In this document: positions 1 through 5,429 of the stretch, one piece after another
Layout of the letters: every line of letters starts with the position of its first letter
How positions within the stretch are numbered: the stretch's first letter is position 1
Source: an uncultured Saprospiraceae bacterium
GTDB taxonomy: Bacteria > Bacteroidota > Bacteroidia > Chitinophagales > Saprospiraceae
Assembly (NCBI GenBank): GCA_937864255.1
Contig: CALMIT010000685.1
Coordinates: forward strand, 1 to 8,885
Reading direction: 5' to 3'
DNA length: 8,885 bases
The notes under the pieces: model-generated
Database searches by the model: none
The model's input: only the letters and a program-made list of their open reading frames with translations
Told to the model about the DNA's origin: nothing
Program-made: the position numbers and the translations under genes

Positions 1-937
1 TCAATGTCACCACATTGGTTCTTGCAATGATCGGCGTTACGCCGGCGCCATTTCCACCAGGACCTGCTATAAACCACTCATAATTTCCTGAGCCTGAATT
101 ATCAAAAGTCGTTGTTACCAAAGTATAATTACCTGGCACCAAAGTCAACTGAAGTGTAATTTTTGGACCTAAGAAGGAAGTTCCACCATCGTCGTCAGCC
201 GCCAGAAGGTTTTGGCAGGCATTAGCCGGATTAAATCCACCCAGGTAGATAGCTGCAAAAGCATCAAAGCTGGTAGCTACCATGTCGAAGGTATAAATAC
301 CCGGAGTAGTAATAGTGAAATCAATCGCTTCGTACAATGTGTTTGTACCAACAGCTGAAAGTTGACATAAAGCAGGATTAGTACCGGGAGTAAAAGTTAC
401 AGTACGTTGAAATCTACCGTCGCCTGTGCCTAATACACCACTAACACTATTTACCGGTACGGAAACATTGCAATCAATTTCAGGGCGCGCTTTATCTTCC
501 AAAGTAATAGAACCCCAGCAAGAATTCAATACAGAACCTGCCTGGTTATAAATCAAAACTTTGGTAGTCAAAGACTGGCCAAGATAAAGCGTTCCATCAA
601 AGGACGTAGTTTGATCTTCTGTGGTAAGATTGCCAGATGAATGAATCAAAGTATTTCCTCTTCTTACTTCAATTCGTCCGTATGCGGCATTACAGCCCGA
701 ACCAGGACCAAATACAGTATTCGTACCCTCCAAAATCATGTCCAGATTAAGATTTATCGTACATGGATCCGGGATACCTCCGTTGTTGAGGAAGTTATCG
801 GGTGTGGCTGAAACCTGCACATTATCATTGCACGCAAGAACGCATTGTGCCGATACTTTGCTACTAAAAAACAGCAAAGCAAAAGACACAAACACCCACC
901 CCAACGGAAGAACGAAAGTAAAATTCGTTTTTTCCAT
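1..937 (-). CDS. Exported beta-rich surface protein, N-terminal part (runs off left edge)
   Basis: An open frame without stops runs from an ATG at 937-935 to the window edge, giving 312 codons; the C-terminus lies outside. Residues 1-30 form a signal peptide: a short charged start, a hydrophobic core around residues 12-24, and a cleavage site after VSA, leaving Gln31 as the mature N-terminus. The mature part is rich in Thr, Ser, Gly, Asn and Val, with cysteines at about 32, 36, 59, 82, 140, 156, 191 and 241, as expected for an extracellular beta-sandwich protein. Residues about 200-292 resemble a bacterial pre-peptidase C-terminal (PPC) type fold: a strand, then AAIYLGGF, an acidic ADDDGG turn, and a closing LVPGNYTLVTTTF strand with a GSGNYEWF end. 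No catalytic motif is visible. It is probably a large adhesin-like or T9SS-secreted protein, but the sorting domain would be off the window. The reading frame and export signal are secure; the function is unknown. Confidence 0.85.
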   Translation of the reverse strand, partial: MEKTNFTFVLPLGWVFVSFALLFFSSKVSAQCVLACNDNVQVSATPDNFLNNGGIPDPCTINLNLDMILEGTNTVFGPGSGCNAAYGRIEVRRGNTLIHSSGNLTTEDQTTSFDGTLYLGQSLTTKVLIYNQAGSVLNSCWGSITLEDKARPEIDCNVSVPVNSVSGVLGTGDGRFQRTVTFTPGTNPALCQLSAVGTNTLYEAIDFTITTPGIYTFDMVATSFDAFAAIYLGGFNPANACQNLLAADDDGGTSFLGPKITLQLTLVPGNYTLVTTTFDNSGSGNYEWFIAGPGGNGAGVTPIIARTNVVTL

Positions 938-945
938 AAGATTAC

Positions 946-979
946 AATTTGTTAATAAAGGTGAATTATAATTTGTTAA
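946..979. repeat. Direct repeat AATTTGTTAA, two copies
   Basis: The 10-mer AATTTGTTAA occurs at 946-955 and again at 970-979, a period of 24 bp. Read on the minus strand (TTAACAAATT) it sits directly upstream of the exported protein's ATG at 937, within the expected leader or promoter. It could be a regulator site or a chance result of the high A+T content. Confidence 0.3.
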
Positions 980-1154
980 ATTATCATTCAATGTGTAAGT
1001 AAATAGCTAAAATCAACATTGACTAAGACAAAGTCCAAGCCAATTTTGAAAACTAAAAACCATCCTGCCATTTGCAGGCAAAATGCGAATCGGTTATGGG
1101 AGTTTGTACCCGGAGTTTCCGGGCTTCTCAGGAACTACGCCTCTAAGCGAAATG

Positions 1155-1196
1155 AAAAAATTAATCCTCTTATGGCAAGCGATAAGTTGGGATTAA
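1155..1196 (-). terminator. Rho-independent terminator-like hairpin
   Basis: On the minus strand the sequence folds with TTAATCC/GGATTAA (1190-1196 with 1161-1167) and an inner CTTAT/ATAAG stem (1182-1186 with 1169-1173), separated by a small 3x1 internal loop and closed by an 8-nt loop. Six U residues follow (complement of 1155-1160). No U-run follows on the plus strand, so the signal has a direction. It could stop readthrough from the response regulator before it reaches the exported protein gene. The stem is A+T-rich, so strength is uncertain. Confidence 0.5.
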
Positions 1197-1244
1197 AAAG
1201 ATTAGTGTAGAGTTTGTAGTTCATGGGATTTATTAAAAAATATT

Positions 1245-1276
1245 GAAAAACAAGAACCACCGGATAAAATCCAGTG
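1245..1276 (-). terminator. Terminator-like hairpin after the response regulator
   Basis: On the minus strand CACTGGA (1276-1270) pairs with TCCGGTG (1264-1258) through seven pairs including one G-U wobble, with a 5-nt UUUUA loop. It is followed by GUUCUUGUUUUUC. It lies 111 nt past the response regulator's stop and is the most likely end of that transcript. Confidence 0.5.
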
Positions 1277-1386
1277 CTTCCAATTCATTTTTATGCCCTG
1301 CAAAGGTATTTCAAAAGCCACCTTCAAACCTACCCTGAATAAGGTATTTTAGAAATAAATTATATTAATATGTTTTTGCGTGTTTT

Positions 1387-2061
1387 TTAAACAAGATCAT
1401 TTTCAAATGCTACTTTCAAAAGTGCCGCCGTATTACTCACACCCAGTTTTCTCATGATGTTTTTTCGATGCACGCTTACGGTTTGGTCACTTATGAATAA
1501 TGCCTGGGCTATTTCTTTATTACTGAATGCCTGCGAAATCAATTGCAATACTTCGATTTCCCTCGTGGTGAGATTGTATCGCTGAAGAAATTTATCTCTG
1601 AAAGCAGATTTTTCTTTTTTCCTGCCGATATTTTTCATTTCGCCGGGCAGTACATTCAACACCACTCCTTTGCCCATAAAAGTATTACCCGACATCACTT
1701 CATCCACGCCTTCGAATATTTCTTCAATCGAATTCCCTTTTAAAATATATCCGTCTATACCTGCCTTAAATGATGACTTGACTATTTTGGGATCATCGAA
1801 CATCGTCAGCGCGATGATTTTTAGCTCCGGAAACTTAGACCTTATTTTGGGCAAAACTTCTAATCCGTCTCCTTCGGGAAGATTTAGATCAAGGAAAAGT
1901 AATTCGGCGCCGGAAACGGGCAGTACTTGCAGAAGTTCTTTGCCTGACTGTGCTTCGCCTGCTATTTCAAATTCAAAATCGTCGTGAATTTTGAGAATAG
2001 TTTTTAAACCTTCCATAAAAATATGGTGATCTTCGGCGATTACAGTTTTAATATATTTCAT
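1387..2061 (-). CDS. NarL/LuxR-family DNA-binding response regulator
   Basis: A 224-residue two-domain response regulator, the normal length for the family. The receiver domain (about 3-125) shows the acidic pocket Glu10-Asp11, the phosphoacceptor Asp58 in LLFLDLNLPEGDG, the switch residue Thr86 and the conserved Lys108 in YILKG. All the residues needed for phosphorylation are present. A linker rich in Lys and Gly follows. The C-terminal LuxR-type helix-turn-helix (about 163-224) begins with LTTREIEVLQLI, includes SNKEIAQALFIS and the recognition helix QTVSVHRKNIMRKLG. It should bind DNA as a dimer after phosphorylation by a sensor kinase. No kinase gene is next to it, so it is an orphan whose partner and target genes are unknown. 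The start is the ATG at 2061. It is transcribed divergently from the acyltransferase operon and could in principle regulate that intergenic region. Confidence 0.95.
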   Translation of the reverse strand: MKYIKTVIAEDHHIFMEGLKTILKIHDDFEFEIAGEAQSGKELLQVLPVSGAELLFLDLNLPEGDGLEVLPKIRSKFPELKIIALTMFDDPKIVKSSFKAGIDGYILKGNSIEEIFEGVDEVMSGNTFMGKGVVLNVLPGEMKNIGRKKEKSAFRDKFLQRYNLTTREIEVLQLISQAFSNKEIAQALFISDQTVSVHRKNIMRKLGVSNTAALLKVAFENDLV

Positions 2062-2160
2062 TTTAAACGGGGTATGATGAGCATCTTGTCAATATTTCAA
2101 CTTTTATAATATGCAAAAGCCCTTCCAATTTCCTTCCTCCCCCGCAATTTGCCGGATTCT

Positions 2161-2186
2161 TTTTAGCAAAAATTGATTTTAGCAAA
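2161..2186. repeat. Direct repeat TTTTAGCAAA in divergent promoter region
   Basis: The 10-mer TTTTAGCAAA is found at 2161-2170 and 2177-2186, a period of 16 bp, between the divergent response regulator and acyltransferase genes. It lies just upstream of a candidate -7 box on the plus strand, so an operator is possible. No binding protein can be assigned from the sequence. Confidence 0.35.
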
Positions 2187-2198
2187 GCGCATCGCTTT
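2184..2198. repeat. Small inverted repeat AAAGCG-CAT-CGCTTT
   Basis: A perfect 6-bp inverted repeat with a 3-nt spacer overlaps the second copy of the direct repeat and covers the place where a -33 element for the 2214 box would sit. It may be an operator half-site pair or a small hairpin; evidence is only its symmetry and position. Confidence 0.3.
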
Positions 2199-2213
2199 TC
2201 AGCTACGGTTTTT

Positions 2214-2221
2214 TAGGTTTG
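2214..2221 (+). promoter_or_regulatory. Candidate Bacteroidota -7 box for the acyltransferase operon
   Basis: TAGGTTTG matches the Bacteroidota housekeeping consensus TAnnTTTG exactly, 38 bp before the GTG start of the acyltransferase gene. No TTTG -33 element is found 19-21 bp upstream, so the promoter may be weak or activator-dependent. Confidence 0.45.
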
Positions 2222-2259
2222 TGTTTTACATATTTTTTAGTCTTTCAAGATAAATTAGA

Positions 2260-3573
2260 GTGAGTACCGCACCAAACGCTATTTACTATTTTTTAAAAGC
2301 ATGGGTAAAGCTCCTGTTCCGCATATATTTTGAAAAAATTACTTGCCAAAATAAACAGGGGCGTTTGATTCAAGGTCCGTGTATTATCATTTCAAACCAC
2401 CCGAACACCATGTTTGATGCGCTACTAAGTGCCGCGAGCATGAAGCGAATGGTTTTTTTTCTGGCAAACTATAGTCTTTTTAAAACTCCTTTCCTCAATT
2501 GGTTTTTCAATACTTTTTATTGTATTCCCGTCAGACGGCCGCAGGATGTAAAAGAAAACATTCCTCTGCAAAACGAGGGCAATTTTGCGCGAGCCACAGA
2601 GCATTTAAAAAAAAATGGCTGCCTATATATTGCACCAGAGGGCAGTAGTTTCATGAAACGAAAACTCCGCCCGTTCAAAACAGGAACTGCCCGAATAGCG
2701 CTTATGGCAGAAAAAGAGTGTGATTTTAAACTCGGTTTACACATACTGCCTATCGGGCTTAACTATGCCGAACCTAGCCAATTCAGAAGTAGCGTACATA
2801 TATATATAGGTGAAAGAATAGCTGTTTCAGCATTCAGAGAAGCGTACGAACAAGACGCTTTTGAGGGAGTGAGGTTGTTGAGCGAGTTTTTGGAGAATGA
2901 AGAAAAGAAATTGGTAACGGTGGTGGAAAATACTTCCGAAGAAAGACTGGTGCGGCAAATGGAAGAAATTTTACACAATGAAGAACCCCAAAAACCGGAT
3001 GAGAACTTCTTTAGATCAAAAGCACTGATCGGGTATTGGGATTTTATAAAAGGTGAAGACGCCGGGGTGTTTGAAAAATTGAAAAAAGAAGTGATTTTTT
3101 ACCATGTACGGCTGAAAGGCTGGAGAATTTCCGATGCTTCGGTAAAAAACGCCAAAATTTCTTTTTTGGAAATTTTATACCTGTTTTTTGGATTGCCGAT
3201 TTTTATAATTGGGTGGTCATTTCATTATCTCCCCGGAAAAATTATCAGACTTCTTATTGAGCGCTTAAAGTTCTATATAGGGTATTATTCTACTGTAAAG
3301 TTGCTTGCCGGGATGCTTATTTTTTCTGCTTTTTACATATTAATTTTCTTTTTAGGGCTCCACTTTTTTGATAGCCGATGGGCTGTTTTTATCATAATTA
3401 CCGCGCTGCCTTTTTGCGGAATTTTTGCCTGTCAATGGCAAAAATGGTGGGAAAAGCTGTTAAGTAAAATCCGCCTCAAAAACTCAAAAGAAAACTTCAG
3501 ACAACTTTCACAAAGCCGGGAGGCGATCCTCATTTTTCTGCGCAATTTTTTGAAAACGGCAAAACATGATTAG
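2260..3573 (+). CDS. Lysophospholipid acyltransferase-like membrane protein (PlsC/LPLAT superfamily)
   Basis: A 437-residue protein likely to transfer an acyl chain to a (lyso)phospholipid or glycerol-phosphate acceptor at the inner membrane. An N-terminal hydrophobic stretch (about 8-23) precedes the LPLAT core. Motif I is ISNHPNTMFDA (His47, Asp53), with five residues between His and Asp rather than the textbook four. IPVRRP near 89-94 corresponds to block II, IAPEGSSF at 124-131 (Glu127) to block III, and LPIGLNY at 163-169 to block IV. The C-terminal extension (about 240-437) has three predicted membrane stretches, near 303-325, 345-370 and 374-392, making it much longer than the roughly 240-residue PlsC. 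The start is GTG at 2260: an in-frame TAA lies at 2251-2253 and the first in-frame ATG falls inside motif I. Its end overlaps the glycosyltransferase start by 8 nt, so the two are probably coupled. The acyl acceptor is not known. Confidence 0.85.
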   Translation: MSTAPNAIYYFLKAWVKLLFRIYFEKITCQNKQGRLIQGPCIIISNHPNTMFDALLSAASMKRMVFFLANYSLFKTPFLNWFFNTFYCIPVRRPQDVKENIPLQNEGNFARATEHLKKNGCLYIAPEGSSFMKRKLRPFKTGTARIALMAEKECDFKLGLHILPIGLNYAEPSQFRSSVHIYIGERIAVSAFREAYEQDAFEGVRLLSEFLENEEKKLVTVVENTSEERLVRQMEEILHNEEPQKPDENFFRSKALIGYWDFIKGEDAGVFEKLKKEVIFYHVRLKGWRISDASVKNAKISFLEILYLFFGLPIFIIGWSFHYLPGKIIRLLIERLKFYIGYYSTVKLLAGMLIFSAFYILIFFLGLHFFDSRWAVFIIITALPFCGIFACQWQKWWEKLLSKIRLKNSKENFRQLSQSREAILIFLRNFLKTAKHD

Positions 3574-4690
3574 TTTTTCAGCAGCATTATCGGCTATTTT
3601 CCTGACGGCTACTTTTATAAATCTGACCTTCTGGGGGCTTGTTTTTTCAAAACTCGCCTTTCTGAAAAAAACAAAAGAAACAAAGCTATCTGAAGAAAAC
3701 GGACCTTTTGTTTCGGTAATAATCTGTGCCCGAAATGAAGAAAAAAATCTGCAAAAAAACCTCCGCCGTATTCTCAATCAAAACTACCACTCCTTTGAAA
3801 TTATAGTAGTGGATGATAATTCAGATGACAATTCCTGGATTTTTTTGCAACAGTTTCAAAAAAGTTGCCCTACCTTTCGCATTAAAATTATCCGTAATAC
3901 TGAAAAGTTGCATCCGGGTAAAAAAGATGCTTTGACAAAAGGGATAAAAGCAGCCGAAGGCGAGTGGCTCTTATTAACCGACGCCGACTGCACGCCTGAA
4001 AGCGAGTGGTGGCTACAGAAAATAACCCGGAGCATTCGCCCGGGAAAAGAAATTGTACTCGGTTTTTCGCCTTATATTAAAAAGGCCGGGCTGCTAAATA
4101 TTTTTATTCGTTTAGAAGCTGTTTATACTGCGATTCAATATTTTTCTTTTGCTCTGTGTGGGATGCCTTATATGGGTGTGGGGCGAAATTTGTTGTATCG
4201 AAAGCAGCTTTTTGAAAATTCGGGTGGCTTTATTGAACACTGGCATCATCGGTCGGGCGACGACGACCTTTTTATAAACAAAGTAGCCGATTCGAAAAAT
4301 ACGGCAATTTGTATAGAAGAAGGTTCATTCGTATTCACCACGCCGGAACGGACATGGAAGAGATACTACAATCAAAAAAGAAGACACTTATCCGTAAGTA
4401 GATTTTATAAAAAGAGAGAACAATTTTTACTCGGGATTTTGTCTGGCAGTCATTTAATACATTACATGGGAGGTTTTGTGCTGATTATATTTAAAATTAG
4501 CACAATATTTGTTTTTTTCTTATTTGTCTTGAGGATATTAACTATTTGGTTGCTTTACGCGCTCATTTTAAAAAAGTTACGACACGAATCTCTTTGGAAA
4601 TGGATTCCGCTGTTTGATTTTGCGCTTGCACTGTATTATTTGATATTCTCTATTACTTTACTTTTTGGAAAAAACGTGAAATGGAAGTAG
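3566..4690 (+). CDS. Membrane-anchored family 2 glycosyltransferase
   Basis: A 374-residue GT-A-fold glycosyltransferase. An N-terminal membrane helix (about 7-30) is followed by the catalytic domain: VSVIICARNEEKNL (49-62), the nucleotide-sugar-binding VVDDNSDD (81-88), GKKDAL (118-123), the metal-binding DxD as TDADC (Asp139, Asp141), and an acidic GDDDLF (231-236) where the catalytic base would be. QKRRH at 270-274 stands in for the QxxRW motif of processive synthases, with His in place of Trp. Three C-terminal hydrophobic stretches lie near 298-322, 323-335 and 348-367. It should move a sugar from a nucleotide donor to a membrane acceptor on the cytoplasmic face. The ATG at 3566 lies within the last codons of the acyltransferase, and its stop overlaps the sigma factor start by 10 nt. 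A glycolipid acceptor is suggested by the acyltransferase neighbour, but donor and acceptor are inferred, not seen. Confidence 0.9.
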   Translation: MISFSAALSAIFLTATFINLTFWGLVFSKLAFLKKTKETKLSEENGPFVSVIICARNEEKNLQKNLRRILNQNYHSFEIIVVDDNSDDNSWIFLQQFQKSCPTFRIKIIRNTEKLHPGKKDALTKGIKAAEGEWLLLTDADCTPESEWWLQKITRSIRPGKEIVLGFSPYIKKAGLLNIFIRLEAVYTAIQYFSFALCGMPYMGVGRNLLYRKQLFENSGGFIEHWHHRSGDDDLFINKVADSKNTAICIEEGSFVFTTPERTWKRYYNQKRRHLSVSRFYKKREQFLLGILSGSHLIHYMGGFVLIIFKISTIFVFFLFVLRILTIWLLYALILKKLRHESLWKWIPLFDFALALYYLIFSITLLFGKNVKWK

Positions 4691-5340
4691 TAAACACTGC
4701 AAAATTATCTCCCAAAGCGCAAGAAGATTACATTTTAGTACAACACGCCATCGAGGGAAATCAAGGAGCTTACGAAATTTTGATGGACCGTTATCGCGGT
4801 TCTATTTACCACACCATGCTGAAAATGGTGCGCAACCGCGAAGATGCTGATGATTTGACATTGGAAGCATTTGGAAAGGCTTTTCACAAACTTCCGACTT
4901 ATGCGCCGCACTATGCTTTCAGTACCTGGCTTTTCAAAATTGCCATCAACAATTGCATAGACCATATCCGCAAAAAAAGAATACACACACTTTCCATAGA
5001 CGACCCTATCGAGCCGCAAGGCGACCAGGACTTTTCCAATAACCTACGCGCCGTAGTGCTGGATCCGGAAGAAGAAATTATCCGCGACCAGCGCATCGGC
5101 CTAATGCGGCGGTCTATTTCAAGGCTCAGCACAAAATACCGCCTGATGATCGAACTCAGGTATTTTGAAGAATTGAGTTACGATGAAATCGCTCAGGAAC
5201 TGGGTATTCCGCTCGGCACCGTGAAAGCGCAACTTTTCCGCGCGAAGGAAATTCTTTATCAGATGATGCAAACGCCTCACGCTGCTTCTTATCTGGAGAC
5301 GACGCGCCGTTATGCCGGCAGTCGGGCAGAGGCTGTCTGA
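4681..5340 (+). CDS. ECF-type sigma-70 family RNA polymerase sigma factor
   Basis: A 219-residue sigma factor with only regions 2 and 4, the ECF pattern. Region 2 spans about 25-100: DADDLTLEAFGKAF is the core-binding region 2.2 and AFSTWLFKIAINNCIDHIRKKR covers the -10 melting and recognition part (2.3-2.4). A linker of about 45 residues follows. Region 4 (about 145-195) has LSYDEIAQELGIPLGTVKAQLFRAKEIL, the -35-binding helix-turn-helix. About 24 residues follow the last helix (TPHAASYLETTRRY and on), a tail that ends inside an inverted repeat. No anti-sigma gene is adjacent, so control may be by transcription or by an unlinked partner. The ATG at 4681 overlaps the glycosyltransferase stop by 10 nt, in another frame, indicating co-translation in a three-gene operon. 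Target promoters cannot be read from this window. Confidence 0.93.
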   Translation: MEVVNTAKLSPKAQEDYILVQHAIEGNQGAYEILMDRYRGSIYHTMLKMVRNREDADDLTLEAFGKAFHKLPTYAPHYAFSTWLFKIAINNCIDHIRKKRIHTLSIDDPIEPQGDQDFSNNLRAVVLDPEEEIIRDQRIGLMRRSISRLSTKYRLMIELRYFEELSYDEIAQELGIPLGTVKAQLFRAKEILYQMMQTPHAASYLETTRRYAGSRAEAV

Positions 5341-5383
5341 AAAATAATGCCTTTTTACTGCAAGACAGGTTTTTCAGACAGCC
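5331..5383. repeat. Perfect 14-bp inverted repeat over sigma factor stop (terminator or IS-end-like)
   Basis: GGCTGTCTGAAAAA at 5331-5344 is matched exactly by its reverse complement at 5370-5383, with a 25-nt loop. The left arm holds the last codons and the TGA of the sigma factor. As RNA it forms a 14-bp stem whose U-run lies within the right arm rather than after it, so it is not a textbook terminator, though it could end transcription or protect the 3' end. The arm sequence also looks like terminal inverted repeats of some insertion sequences, so it may be a tiny remnant or MITE. I see no target-site duplication. Confidence 0.6.
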
Positions 5384-5402
5384 ATACTTTGGTAAAACTT
5401 GC

Positions 5403-5410
5403 TACTTTTA
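5403..5410 (+). promoter_or_regulatory. Weak candidate -7 box for the lamin-tail protein
   Basis: TACTTTTA differs from TAnnTTTG in one base and ends 19 bp before the ATG at 5430. A TTTG at 5388-5391 is too close to be its -33 element. It would give the secreted protein its own promoter downstream of the inverted repeat. Confidence 0.25.
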
Positions 5411-5429
5411 GGCGAAGAAAACTACGTTT

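Larger units (their letters stand above)
938..1386. other. Gene-free region with several small hairpins
   Basis: About 450 bp between the start of the exported protein gene and the stop of the response regulator. I see no convincing coding sequence. A 63-codon frame on the plus strand (1019-1210) lacks a recognisable start context and has no family resemblance. The region contains a short direct repeat (946-979), a GC-rich hairpin (1109-1114 paired with 1118-1123, CCCGGA/TCCGGG, 3-nt loop) and two minus-strand terminator-like hairpins listed separately. It most likely serves as the 3' untranslated region of the response regulator plus the promoter and 5' leader of the exported protein gene. 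No clean TAnnTTTG box was found on the minus strand here. Confidence 0.5.

Noticed and set aside
738..971. 77-codon plus-strand frame
   Set aside because: Antisense to the signal peptide and N-terminus of the minus-strand exported protein, whose frame is open for 312 codons and has clear export features.
1019..1210. 63-codon plus-strand frame starting MTKTKSKPILK
   Set aside because: No family resemblance, no start context, and it crosses a minus-strand terminator-like hairpin; most likely a chance open frame.
1362..1385. ATATTAATAT palindrome and TATGTTTT, near a plus-strand -7 consensus
   Set aside because: It would drive an antisense transcript into the response regulator; the match is imperfect and in very A+T-rich sequence.
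938..1386. Possible tRNA, riboswitch or CRISPR array in the gene-free region
   Set aside because: No cloverleaf, no conserved T-loop, no regularly spaced repeats and no recognisable riboswitch core were found.
1543..1987. Plus-strand frames of 66 and 105 codons
   Set aside because: Both lie antisense inside the response regulator, which has full family motifs.
5331..5383. Complete insertion sequence
   Set aside because: Only 53 bp with no transposase and no visible target duplication, so at most a remnant.
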